64,000 nucleotides of DNA, from assembly GCF_000306945.1 (NCBI RefSeq), contig NC_018518.1:3596001-3660000 (forward strand), given 5' to 3'. The notes beneath the pieces were generated by a model, which was not told the DNA's origin, searched no databases, and was given only the letters and a program-made list of their open reading frames with translations. How positions within the stretch are numbered: the first letter of the stretch is position 1; every line of letters starts with the position of its first letter. Both the position numbers and the translations under genes were made by a program. Below are positions 27,687 to 36,665 of this stretch, in pieces. This DNA comes from Bordetella pertussis 18323 (GTDB lineage: Bacteria; Pseudomonadota; Gammaproteobacteria; Burkholderiales; Burkholderiaceae_B).

Positions 27687-28664
27687 TTATTCGGCCGCGA
27701 TGCCGAGTTCGTCGATGAAGCGCGCGTACTTCTTCTGTTCGGCGGCCACGAAGTCGCCGAAGGCCTGCGCGCTCATCGGCCGGGTTTCCACGCCCTGCAC
27801 GGCCAGCGCCTGCCTGATGTCGTCGGCGGCCAGGGCGGCGGTGATGCGGTCGTGCAGCGCAGCCTGCACCGGCGCCGGCACCTCGCGCGGCGCGAAAAAG
27901 CCGAACCAGCCGGCCAGGTCCAGCCGCGGGTAGTCCTGCGCGGCCAGCGCCGGCACATCGGGCAGGGCGGGGCTGGGCTGGCGGGCGGTGACGCCCAGCG
28001 CCGTCAGCTTGCCGTTCTTGACGAACGGAACCGCCGGCGGCATGCCCGAGAAGTAGATGCTGACCACGCCGCCCACCGTGTCGGTGACCGCCTGGCTGCC
28101 GCCCTTGTATGGGACGTGCAGCAGCTGTATGCCTGCCTCGCGCGCCAGCAGCGCGCCGGCGATATGGGCCGGGCTGCCGGGGCCTGCCGAGGCATACGAA
28201 AGGCGGTTGGGCTTGGCCTTGGCCAGCGCGACCAGCTCGGCGATCGAGTTGACGCCGACCGTCGGGTTGGCTACCAGCAGCAGCGGCGTCGAACCCGCCA
28301 GCGCCACGGGCGCGAAGTCGCGCGCCACGTCGTAGCTCACGCCTTTTTGAACGATGGGGTTGATGACCATCTCGGAGGTGTAGCCCAGCAGCAGGGTATT
28401 GCCGTCGGCCGCCGCGCGGGCCACGGTCGACGCGCCGATCGAGCCGGCCGCGCCGGGCTTGTTCTCGACCACGACCGATTGCCCGGATTGCTCGCCCAGT
28501 TTCTTCGCGACCAGCCTGGCGATGACGTCGCCGGTGCCGCCGGGCGCGTAGGGGACGACGATGCGCAGGGGCTGGTCGGACGGCGCGGCGCCGGCCTGCG
28601 CGAACGCGGTGGTGATGATGGCTATCGCGCCCATGAGCCGCGTAGGTCTGTGTAGATGCTGCAT
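27687..28664 (-). CDS. Bug-family periplasmic solute receptor
   Basis: A 325-residue Bug receptor. The signal peptide LMGAIAIITTAFAQAGAA is followed by IVVPYAPGGTGDVIARLVAK, VENKPGAAGSIGASTVA, AADGNTLLLG and HVPYKGGSQAVTDTVGG. The ATG at 28664 gives a normal length; the frame extends to 28769 without Bug-like sequence. It is the first gene of the seven-gene operon and diverges from a broken LysR gene. Confidence 0.91.
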   Translation of the reverse strand: MQHLHRPTRLMGAIAIITTAFAQAGAAPSDQPLRIVVPYAPGGTGDVIARLVAKKLGEQSGQSVVVENKPGAAGSIGASTVARAAADGNTLLLGYTSEMVINPIVQKGVSYDVARDFAPVALAGSTPLLLVANPTVGVNSIAELVALAKAKPNRLSYASAGPGSPAHIAGALLAREAGIQLLHVPYKGGSQAVTDTVGGVVSIYFSGMPPAVPFVKNGKLTALGVTARQPSPALPDVPALAAQDYPRLDLAGWFGFFAPREVPAPVQAALHDRITAALAADDIRQALAVQGVETRPMSAQAFGDFVAAEQKKYARFIDELGIAAE

Positions 28665-28768
28665 GGCATTCCCCGTATGGTGGTTTTCCTGAGTTGCATG
28701 ATTTTCGTGTGATTCCGTTGTTTGAAGTGATACCATTTTTGTTATGCAAAACCCAGGGTTTACCCGCA

Positions 28769-29723
28769 ATGCACGATTCCGCCCCTAGCGACCCGGTTCC
28801 GTTTGCCCGGCTGCGGTTTCGCGATCTGCAGTTGCTGCGCGAGATCGCCGCGGCCCGCTCCCTGACCGCCGTGGCCGAACGGCGCGGGCTCACGCAGCCG
28901 GCGCTCAGCCGTACCTTGCGCGACATCGAGGCGGAACTGGGCGCCCAGGTGTTCTCGCGCGAGCGGGGCGCGGCTGGCGCCCACCGCGGTGGGCCGGCAC
29001 ATCCTGGCGCGCGTGGACCTGCTGATGGCCGACGCCGGCGCGCTGCACAGCGAGTTGCGCGCGTTCGAGGAAGGGCGCGGCGCCCACCTGCGGCTGGGGG
29101 TGATTCCGTTCGTGTCCAACGCCCTGATGCAGGAAGTGCTCAAGACGCTCACGGGCGAGCCCTTGCGCATGTCGGTGAGCACCTTCGAAGGGGCCACGGA
29201 CCAGTTGGTGCTTGCGCTGCGGCGCCAGGAGCTCGACATCGTGATCGGGCGGCTTTCGGCGGACGCCGGCGCCGACACGTTGGCGCAGGAGGGCCTGTTC
29301 TCGCAGACCGCGTCCATCGTAATGAGCGAGGCGCTGTACGAGCGGCGCGCCAGCCTGACGCTGGCGTCGCTGCACGGCCATCCATGGGTGCTGCCGCCCG
29401 CGTCCAGCCCGACGCGCATGGCGTTCGTGGAGGCCTTCGTCAGCCGCAATGCCGTCGCGCCGGTGGCGCGCATCGAAACCACCTCGGCGCGCCTGGTCCA
29501 CTCCGCCATCAGCAGCAACATGGCGTCGCTGGGCCTGCTGCCGCTCGATATCGGGCAGGAGCTCGAGCGCTGGGGCGGCGTGCGCTGCATGGCGTTTCCC
29601 GTCCCGTTCCGCATGCCGACCGTGGGCCTGATCGTGCTGGCCGAACGCCGGGCGCTGGCCATGAACCGGGTGGTGCGCGATGTGTTGCATCGCTGCATTG
29701 CGCGGGTGGCGGCCTACGCCTGA
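28769..29723 (+). pseudogene. LysR-family regulator, frameshifted
   Basis: The first frame encodes the DNA-binding domain (LRFRDLQLLREIAAARSLTA, GLTQPALSRTLRDIEAELGA) up to FSRERG near 28968. The effector domain continues in the +1 frame with RLAPTAVGRHILARVDLLMA through to VLHRCIARVAAYA. Deleting one G in the GGGCGCGG near 28970 joins them as RERGRLAPTAVG, a normal LysR sequence. The divergent position relative to the seven-gene operon suggests it was that operon's regulator. The operon may now be unregulated or silent. Confidence 0.87.
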
Positions 29724-29832
29724 GCGCCACGCGCTGCTTCTCAAATTGCGCGCCAGCCGTTACGCTGGCAAGCGGCGTTCCTCGGACCGGGGGGCACCGG
29801 CCGTCCGACGGGCAAACTCCTGGGAGTGGGAT

Positions 29833-31152
29833 ATGTTGCGATTGCGCTATCTGCTTGTGAGTCTGCTGTATCTGGGGGCGATATGGGCCAGTCCGGCGCA
29901 GGCGCAGGCGCAGGCCAAGCTGGACAACGCCCGGCTCGACCAGTTGCTGGCGCCGGTGGCCCTGTATCCCGATTCGCTGCTGTCGCAGGTGCTGATGGCC
30001 GCCACCTATCCCGACGACGTGGCCGCCGCGGCCAAATGGTCCGCCGATCATCCCAAGGATTCGGGCGACGCCGCCGTCAAGGCCGCCGAAGGCCAGCCGT
30101 GGGATCCCAGCGTCAAGTCCCTGGTGGCGTTTCCGTCGGTCATGGATCTGATGGGGCGCCAGCCGCAATGGGTCAAGTCGCTGGGCGATGCTTTCCTGGC
30201 GCAGCCCGACGACGTCATGGATTCCGTGCAGCGCCTGCGCGCCGAGGCCAGGAAGGCCGGCACGCTGAGCAGCAACAAGCAGCAGAAAGTCACCACCACC
30301 GAAAGCGCCGGCAAGACCGTCGTGGTGGTCGAGCCGGCCGATCCGCAAGTGGTCTACGTTCCCAGTTACAACCCCACCGTGGTGTACGGCGCCTGGCCGT
30401 ATCCGGCCTATCCGCCCTATTACTATCCGCCGCCGCCCGGCTCGGCCTTCGCGACCGCCCTGGTCGGCGGCATCGGCTTCGGCCTGGGCGTGGCGGCGGT
30501 CGACGCCATGTGGGGCGGCTTCGACTGGGGCCACAATGACGTCGATATCGACGTCAATCGCTACAACAACGTCAATATCAACCACCGTATCGACACCAGC
30601 AACACGCGGGTGGACTGGCAGCACAACGCCGCCAATCGCGGCAGCGCGGCCTACGCCGACAGCGCCAGCCGCCAGCGCTTCGACGCGCAGCGCCAGGCCG
30701 GCCAGCAGCGCCGCGCGCAGGCCGGCCAGCGCGCGGGCGGAGGGTCGATCGACGCCGAGCGGCAGCGCGCCGCGCAGGCGTTCGAAGGCCATACCGGCCA
30801 TGCCGTCGCCGGTTACGGCGGTCCCGGCCATGGCGGCGAGCGCGCCGGGGCGCCTGGGCTCGACGCCCGGCCGACCGGCAGCCGGCCGGGCCAGGCGGGC
30901 GCCGGGCAGCGCCAACCGGGCCAGCACAATCCGGCTCACGCGGACGGCATGCAACGCCAGCGCGCCGACCAGGCCGCGGCGCGCGAGCGAGCCGAGCAAT
31001 TCAACCGCACGCCGGCGCTGCACGACGCCGGCGACGGCGCGCGCATGCGCCAGCAGACCCAGCGCGGCGACTTCGCGCAACAGCGCGGCGGCTTTGGCGG
31101 CCGCGGCGGCACGGGCGGCGGCGCCCACCATTTCGGTCATGGCCGGAGATGA
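29833..31152 (+). CDS. DUF3300 envelope protein
   Basis: A 439-residue exported protein. After a signal peptide ending near SPAQA comes the DUF3300 core (LDQLLAPVALYPDSLLSQVL, MAATYPDDVAAAAKW, VYVPSYNPTVVYGAWPYPAY). A glycine-rich hydrophobic stretch near residues 205-225 and a long Gln/Arg/Gly-rich low-complexity tail follow. Function of the family is unknown. The GGGAGTGGG before the ATG is the likely ribosome site. Its stop overlaps the start of the DUF2950 gene (ATGA), a pairing seen in many Proteobacteria. Confidence 0.88.
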   Translation: MLRLRYLLVSLLYLGAIWASPAQAQAQAKLDNARLDQLLAPVALYPDSLLSQVLMAATYPDDVAAAAKWSADHPKDSGDAAVKAAEGQPWDPSVKSLVAFPSVMDLMGRQPQWVKSLGDAFLAQPDDVMDSVQRLRAEARKAGTLSSNKQQKVTTTESAGKTVVVVEPADPQVVYVPSYNPTVVYGAWPYPAYPPYYYPPPPGSAFATALVGGIGFGLGVAAVDAMWGGFDWGHNDVDIDVNRYNNVNINHRIDTSNTRVDWQHNAANRGSAAYADSASRQRFDAQRQAGQQRRAQAGQRAGGGSIDAERQRAAQAFEGHTGHAVAGYGGPGHGGERAGAPGLDARPTGSRPGQAGAGQRQPGQHNPAHADGMQRQRADQAAARERAEQFNRTPALHDAGDGARMRQQTQRGDFAQQRGGFGGRGGTGGGAHHFGHGRR

Positions 31153-31979
31153 GCATGCACAACAAGCATTCGATGGTCCGGCGCGCCCTGGGCGCCCTGG
31201 CGCTGGCCTGGGCGACCGCCGGCGCGGCCATGGCCCAGGCGCCTTACCCCACGGCCCAGGCCGCCGGCGATGCGCTGGTCGACGCCATCGCCACGTCCGA
31301 CGACGTGGCGATGGCGCGCGTGCTGGGCGCCAATTACCGCCAGGTGTTCCCGGCCGGCGATCACACGCAGGCGATCTACCGTTTCCTGGCCGCGTGGGCC
31401 GATCGCCACGACATCCAGAGCGAGGGCGACCGCCGCGCCTGGCTGGCGGTGGGGCTCTCGGGCTGGACCTTCCCGGTTCCGATGGCGCGCGGCGGCCAGG
31501 GGCAATGGCGCTTCGACCTGCAGGCGGGCGTGGCCGAAATGCGCCGGCGCACCATCGGGCGCAACGAACTGGTCGCCATCGACGGCGTGAGGCAGTTGGT
31601 GCAGGCGCAGGCGCGCTATGCGCAGGGGCCGGGGCAGGGACGCTACGCAAGCCGGCTGGTCAGCCGGCCCGAGCATCGCGACGGCCTGTACTGGCCGGCG
31701 GCGGACCAGGCCGACGCGCCGCCCTTCGGGCCCGACGCCCTGGCCATGGGCGCGGACACGCCGCTCGACCAGGCGTATGCCGGCTACCGGTTCCGGGTGG
31801 AGGCTGCGCCCGACGGCAAGGATTTCCGCGTGGTGGCCTGGCCGGCCCAATACCGGCGCAGCGGCGTGTACACCTTTGCCGCCGACGCCAGCGGCCAGGT
31901 GCTGCAGCGCGACCTGGGCGGCGCGGGCGCGGTGGGCATGCGCACCGACCTGGCCGGCTGGCAGCCGGTCGCGCAGTAG
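31149..31979 (+). CDS. DUF2950 secreted protein
   Basis: A 276-residue protein with signal peptide (ALGALALAWATAGAAMAQA) and the DUF2950 pattern: GDALVDAIATSDDVAMARVL, then RRTIGRNELVAIDGVRQLVQ and GVYTFAADASGQVLQRDLG. The function is unknown; it is translationally coupled to the DUF3300 gene and the two probably act together in the periplasm or cell surface. Confidence 0.87.
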   Translation: MSMHNKHSMVRRALGALALAWATAGAAMAQAPYPTAQAAGDALVDAIATSDDVAMARVLGANYRQVFPAGDHTQAIYRFLAAWADRHDIQSEGDRRAWLAVGLSGWTFPVPMARGGQGQWRFDLQAGVAEMRRRTIGRNELVAIDGVRQLVQAQARYAQGPGQGRYASRLVSRPEHRDGLYWPAADQADAPPFGPDALAMGADTPLDQAYAGYRFRVEAAPDGKDFRVVAWPAQYRRSGVYTFAADASGQVLQRDLGGAGAVGMRTDLAGWQPVAQ

Positions 31980-31988
31980 CCCGGCCGC

Positions 31989-33127
31989 TCAGGCGGCCAG
32001 CGCGGTACGCGACTTGCCGGCCGACTTGGCCAGGTACAGCGCCCGGTCGGCGGCCTTGAGGATGGCCGTCATCTCCTGGCCATGGCGGGGCACCAGCGCG
32101 ATGCCGACGCTGCCGCCAATGCGGACCGGGCGCGGCGTCCCCAGGTCGTAAAGCTCGCAGATCCGCGCCACGATGCGATCGCCCAACGCGGTGGCGCAGG
32201 CCTCGTCGCAATCCCGCACCAGCAGCACGAACTCGTCGCCGCCGATGCGCGCGATCGCCGCGTCGGCCGGCGCCAGCTCCGTCAGCCGCGCCGCCACGTC
32301 GCGCAGCAGCCGGTCGCCGGCGGCATGGCCGTGGGTGTCATTGACCGACTTGAAACCATCCAGGTCCAGGTACAGCAGGGCGAACTCGTTTCCGTCGCGG
32401 CGCGTCGCCGCCACGGCGCGCTCCAGCGCGAAGCCCAGGCCGAAGCGATTCATCAGCCCGGTCAGCGCGTCGCACCGCGCCAGCCGGTCGCTGTCGCGCT
32501 CGGCCTGCATGGTCGCCACCAGCATGCGATTGAAGCGGTACGCCGCCACCGTCATGCTGGCCAGGTAGAGCGGCAATTGCACGCTGACGATCCACAGGCT
32601 GTGCTCGCCGGTGAACCAGGGCAGGGTAGTGCAAGGCCCCAGGCTCACGCAGATCATCAGCGCGGTCAGGCGCGGCGCGCTGAAATTGCGGAAACAGATG
32701 CCGCCCACCATGGCGGCGGCGGACAGGCAGGCCAGGATCGCCGCGACCCAGTCGCCGCTGGCCACGCTGATGAGCGTGCCGTAGCCCACGCTGCACGACC
32801 ACAGCACGGTCAACACGATATAGGCGTCGGTATGGGTGGGCCGGCCGCGGCGGCGCGGCGCGCCGACACCAGCACGACGGCGCGCGCCAGGCAGCAGGCC
32901 AGCTCGAACGCCAGCCATGCGATGAACGGCGCCTGCGGCAGGCGGATGGCGATGATCAGCGCCACCAGCACGCTGTTGAGCACGCCGCCCACGAAGATCG
33001 AAATCGTGCCGAACAGGCCTCCGAGCAGCGCCTGGCGGATGTCGTCCGGCACGTTCCGTCCGGGATCGGCCAGCCAGCGGGTCACAGGCCAGGCAGGGGG
33101 GCTGTAGAGGCGGTCGGTGCGGTACAT
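31989..33127 (-). pseudogene. Diguanylate cyclase (GGDEF), frameshifted
   Basis: The N-terminal half (MYRTDRLYSPPAWPVTRWLA, several membrane helices to SARRAAAAG) and the C-terminal half (THTDAYIVLTVLWSC, further helices, then the GGDEF domain) are in different frames, meeting at about 32841-32860 in a GC-rich stretch. The GGDEF domain itself is intact, with RIGGDEFVLLVRDCD and LYLDLDGFKSVNDTHGHA. A one-base deletion explains the break (1,139 bases, one short of a multiple of three). If the frameshift is real, the membrane sensor is separated from the cyclase that makes cyclic di-GMP. Confidence 0.83.
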
Positions 33128-33221
33128 GCGGCGGGCGCCAGGGTGCGGGAGAAGAAGTTCCGCGACGGTACAACGTCCTTGCCCGCTTGTATATGGCGCC
33201 GTTGCCGGCGTTGCAAACGGC

Positions 33222-33752
33222 TCAGCCGGCCTCGCGCAACAGCCCCGCCGCGGCGTTCTCGTGCGCCAGCAGCCAGCGCTTGCGCTCCAGCCCCCAGGCA
33301 TAGCCCTTGAGCGCGCCATCCTTGCCGATGACGCGGTGGCACGGCACGATGAGGGCGATGGGGTTGGCCGCGTTGGCGCCGCCGATGGCGCGCGCTGCCT
33401 GGCGGTCGTCATGCCCCAGTTGCCGCGCCAGCGCGCCGTAGCTGGTGACCTCGCCGGCCGGAATCCGGCGCAGCGCCTGCCAGACCCGCTGCTGCAGCGC
33501 GCTGCCGCCGGTGGCGGTGGCAATGCCGTCCAGCGCGTCGCACTGCCCCGAGAAGTAGTGCGCCAGCGCAGTGACGATGGCCGCCGGGGCCGGCGCCTCG
33601 CGCAGGGTGTATGTCCCGTAGTGCAGATGCAGCAGCCGCTGCAGGCGTTGCGGCGAGTCGGCGAACTCCAGCGCGCGTACCTGCTGCCGGTCGTCGGTGA
33701 CCAGGCTCAGGGCGCCGAGGGGCGATTCGAGTTGGGCCTGAAAGAATTGCAT
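33222..33752 (-). CDS. ogt: Methylated-DNA-protein cysteine methyltransferase
   Basis: A 176-residue suicide repair protein that transfers alkyl groups from O6-alkylguanine to its own Cys. The active site is IALIVPCHRVIGKDGALKGY, and the helix-turn-helix is IPAGEVTSYGALARQLG with AARAIGGANAANP. The ATG at 33752 follows AGGAGCG. It lies 77 bases downstream of alkB on the same strand, forming an alkylation-repair group. Confidence 0.95.
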   Translation of the reverse strand: MQFFQAQLESPLGALSLVTDDRQQVRALEFADSPQRLQRLLHLHYGTYTLREAPAPAAIVTALAHYFSGQCDALDGIATATGGSALQQRVWQALRRIPAGEVTSYGALARQLGHDDRQAARAIGGANAANPIALIVPCHRVIGKDGALKGYAWGLERKRWLLAHENAAAGLLREAG

Positions 33753-33829
33753 GATGCGCTCCTGGTTTGATGGCGCCTTGACTGTATGCGGCGCGCGCGT
33801 GCCGCGCATCCCGGCACTTGCGGCCGAAT

Positions 33830-34480
33830 TCAGGCGCCGGCGCGGCGCAGCGTGAAGTTGATGCGCTGGCGGCCCAGCAGCGGATGTTGGCCCTCGGCCA
33901 GCGGCATCACGCCGTGGTAGCGCAGCCGGTCCACGCCGCCCCATACGGCCACGTCGCCGTGCAGCAGCGGTATGCGGGCGGGCCGCTCGTCGCGCCGCGC
34001 GCCGCCGAACAGGAACATGGCGGGCAGGCCCAGCGACACCGACACGATGGGCGCGCCGAAGTCGCGCTCGTTCTTGTCCTGGTGCAGCGACATGCGCGCG
34101 CCGGGCGCATAGCGGTTGACCAGGCAGGCGTCGGGATCGAAGCCGGCAAAGCCCGCCTGCGCCGCCGCCTCGCGCGCCAGTTGCGCGAACGCCTGCGGCA
34201 TCGGCGGCCACGGCAAGCCGGTCTGCGGATCGTCGGGCCGGTAGCGGTAGCCGTGCGCGTCGGTGGTCCAGCCCAGCGCGCCGCAATTGGTCAGCGCCAC
34301 CGACATGGTGAAACCGCCTGGCGTGGCCATATGGCGCAGCGGCGCCTGCGCGATGACCGCGCGCAAGGCGGGCAGCAAGGCGTCCAGCCAGGGCAGGGCG
34401 AAACCCCGCAGCACCCACGCCTGCTCGCCCAGGCGCGTGCGGATGCCGGTTTGCTCGGCGTCGAAGAGGTCGGCTTGCAT
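33830..34480 (-). CDS. alkB: Alkylated DNA repair dioxygenase AlkB
   Basis: A 216-residue 2-oxoglutarate/Fe(II) dioxygenase that removes methyl groups from 1-methyladenine and 3-methylcytosine. The iron ligands are in SLHQDKNERDFGAPIVSVSL (HxD) and the distal His in RLRYHGV, with the 2OG Arg in RINFTLRRA. NRYAPGARM and FLFGG are typical of AlkB. It starts 11 bases after the neighbouring 2OG oxygenase gene. Confidence 0.95.
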   Translation of the reverse strand: MQADLFDAEQTGIRTRLGEQAWVLRGFALPWLDALLPALRAVIAQAPLRHMATPGGFTMSVALTNCGALGWTTDAHGYRYRPDDPQTGLPWPPMPQAFAQLAREAAAQAGFAGFDPDACLVNRYAPGARMSLHQDKNERDFGAPIVSVSLGLPAMFLFGGARRDERPARIPLLHGDVAVWGGVDRLRYHGVMPLAEGQHPLLGRQRINFTLRRAGA

Positions 34481-34491
34481 GGCGCTGCGTC

Positions 34492-35214
34492 TCAGGTGGC
34501 GTCGTGGAAGATGATGCCTATCGTATAGCGTTGGCCGGCCCGCAGTTCGCTCACCCCATGGCGCAGGCTGGCCTGCACCGGCCCGCGCGCGCCTTGCGCC
34601 GGCCGCCGGTTGACCGCGAAAACCAGCGCGTCGCCCTGCGCCAGCGGCATGACCTCGGCGCGCGCCGCGTGTCCGGAGCGCTGCTCGGTCATCACGAACT
34701 CGCCGCCGTCGAAGTCGCGGCCGGGCCGCGACAGCAGGATGGCCACCTGCAAGGGGAACACCCGTTCGCCGTACAGGTCCTGGTGCAGGCAGTTGTAATC
34801 GCCCGGCCCATACTTGAGCAGCAGCGGCGTGGGGCGCGCCTGGTCGGCCTGGTGGCAGGTATGCAGCCAGTCGGCATGCCGCGCCGGATAGCGCATGGGA
34901 TCGCGCAGCGCCGCATTCCAGCGGTTGGCCACGGCCGCCAGCGGCGGATAGAACGCCGTGCGCAGCTGCGCCACCAGCGGCGGCAGCGGATAGGCGAAAT
35001 ACTGGTACTCGCCGCGGCCGAAGCCGTGCCGGGCCATGACGATGCGGCTGCGGAACAGCCGCGGCTGTGCGTACAGGGCGGCCAGCTCGCCGCATTCGCG
35101 CGCATCCAGCAGGCCGTGCGCGACGGCGGCGCCGCGCGCATCGAGCGCGGTTTCCAGGGCCGGCCAGTCCAGCGCGCCGATGCGCGCCTGCACCGTGTTC
35201 GGGCAAGTATCCAT
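34492..35214 (-). CDS. 2OG-Fe(II) oxygenase, alkylation-repair-associated
   Basis: A 240-residue oxygenase. The HxD of the metal site is in YNCLHQDLYGERVFPLQVAI and the distal His and 2OG Arg are in SLRHGVSELRAGQRYTIGII. Homologues are often encoded with ada, alkB or ogt, but their substrate is not established. It is the first gene of the run to alkB and ogt. Confidence 0.86.
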   Translation of the reverse strand: MDTCPNTVQARIGALDWPALETALDARGAAVAHGLLDARECGELAALYAQPRLFRSRIVMARHGFGRGEYQYFAYPLPPLVAQLRTAFYPPLAAVANRWNAALRDPMRYPARHADWLHTCHQADQARPTPLLLKYGPGDYNCLHQDLYGERVFPLQVAILLSRPGRDFDGGEFVMTEQRSGHAARAEVMPLAQGDALVFAVNRRPAQGARGPVQASLRHGVSELRAGQRYTIGIIFHDAT

Positions 35215-35358
35215 ACCGGCCAGTCTAGCGCCGCGCGGCCGCGCCGGCCTCCGGCGGCTTGCGTCCGAATTCGGCCGTGCCCCCGCGCCCGCGCCGGGGG
35301 CGGCGCGACAGCGCTACAGTAGCGGCTGTAGCGCCCGCCGGGCGCCGGGAGAGCCGCG

Positions 35359-35859
35359 ATGGAATGGGTCTTGGTCAGTGCCTGCCTGCTGGGCCGGCCG
35401 GTGCGCTACGACGGACGCGATGCCGCGACCGGGCATCCGGTGCTGGCGCGCTGGCAGGCCGAGCGGCGCGTGGTGGCGGTGTGCCCGGAAGTCGCCGGCG
35501 GCTTGCCCACGCCGCGTCCGCCGGCGGAAATCGCCGCCGGCGCCGGGGGCGCCGCGGTGCTCGACGGCCTGGCGCAGGTGCGCGAGGCCTCGGGCGTCGA
35601 CGTCAGCGCCGCTTTCGTCGAGGGCGCGCGGCAGGCGCTGGCGCTGGTGCGCGAGCGCGGCATCCGCGTTGCCGTGCTCAAGGAGGGCAGCCCGTCGTGC
35701 GGCAGCGGGTACACGTACGACGGCAGTTTCAGCGGCGCGCGCATCGCGCGCGAAGGCGTGACGGCGGCCAGCCTGAGGCGCGCCGGCGTGCGCGTGTTCA
35801 GCGAGCACGAGCTCGACGCCGCCCAGGCCTGGCTGCGCCACCTCGAAACCGGCGCCTGA
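35359..35859 (+). CDS. DUF523 family protein
   Basis: A 166-residue protein with the family's Cys motifs: VSACLLGRPVRYDG at the start, VAVCPEVAGGLPTPRP, and VLKEGSPSCGSGYTYDG. The conserved Cys residues suggest metal or thiol chemistry; the function is unknown. Several residues match TudS-like thiouracil desulfidases, which carry an iron-sulfur cluster held by three Cys, a reasonable alternative call. GGGAGAG precedes the ATG. It converges on the heme locus. Confidence 0.85.
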   Translation: MEWVLVSACLLGRPVRYDGRDAATGHPVLARWQAERRVVAVCPEVAGGLPTPRPPAEIAAGAGGAAVLDGLAQVREASGVDVSAAFVEGARQALALVRERGIRVAVLKEGSPSCGSGYTYDGSFSGARIAREGVTAASLRRAGVRVFSEHELDAAQAWLRHLETGA

Positions 35860-35862
35860 GGT

Positions 35863-36651
35863 TCAGCGCGCCAGCACCAGCAGGCGGCCGGGCAGGGTGG
35901 GATGCGCCAGCACATCGGCCTCGATGCCATAGACGCGCCGCATGTGGTCCGGCGTCAGCACGTCGGCGGGCGGCCCCAGCGCGGCCAGCCGGTCATCGGC
36001 CAGCAGTGCCAGCGTGTCGCACCAGCGCGCCGCCTGATTGATGTCATGCACGATCACCAGCACCCCCATGCCGGCCTCGTGGGCCAGCGCCCGCGCCGTG
36101 GCCAGCAATTCCATCTGGTGCCTGGGGTCCAGGTTGGAAATGGGTTCGTCCAGCATCAGGTAGCGGGTCTGGCCGGGCGCGTGCATGGCATGGCACTGCG
36201 CCAGCACGCGCGCGAACTGCACGCGCTGCTGCTCGCCGCCGGACAGCTGCGGATAGCGCCGCTGCGCCAGGTGGGTCACGCCCGCCTGCTCCAGCGCGTC
36301 GCGCACCAGCTGGCGCACGGCGGCCGGATCCAGTTCCGGAAACGGATAGGCGCCCATGCCGACCACGTCGCTGACGCCCAGGTCGAACGACAGCGAGGGT
36401 TTTTGCGGCAGCACGGCGCGGCGGCGCGCCAGCTGCCGCGCGCTCAACGTCGCCAGGTCTGCATCGCCCAGGAAGACCTGGCCCGAGCGCGGCGCCAGTT
36501 CGCCGGCCAGCGCCGCCAGCAGGGTGGACTTGCCGGCGCCATTGGCGCCCAGCAGGCCCACCAGCGCGCCGGGCGCCAGCGTCAGCGACACGTCGGTGAG
36601 GATGGGCGCGCCGCCGCGCGCCAAGGTCAGATTGCGGGCTTGCAGGGTCAT
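35863..36651 (-). CDS. bhuV: Heme ABC transporter ATP-binding protein
   Basis: A 262-residue ABC ATPase energising heme import across the inner membrane. Walker A is GANGAGKSTLLAALAG, the signature is LSGGEQQRVQFARVL, Walker B YLMLDEPISNLD, and the switch His lies in VLVIVHDINQAA. It is the last gene of the heme operon, 14 bases after bhuU. Confidence 0.95.
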   Translation of the reverse strand: MTLQARNLTLARGGAPILTDVSLTLAPGALVGLLGANGAGKSTLLAALAGELAPRSGQVFLGDADLATLSARQLARRRAVLPQKPSLSFDLGVSDVVGMGAYPFPELDPAAVRQLVRDALEQAGVTHLAQRRYPQLSGGEQQRVQFARVLAQCHAMHAPGQTRYLMLDEPISNLDPRHQMELLATARALAHEAGMGVLVIVHDINQAARWCDTLALLADDRLAALGPPADVLTPDHMRRVYGIEADVLAHPTLPGRLLVLAR

Positions 36652-36665
36652 GGGCGTTGCTGCGG

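Noticed and set aside
29509..31650. A 713-codon minus-strand open frame opposite DUF3300
   Set aside because: Low-complexity Arg/Pro/Ala composition, no domain, and opposite two recognised families.
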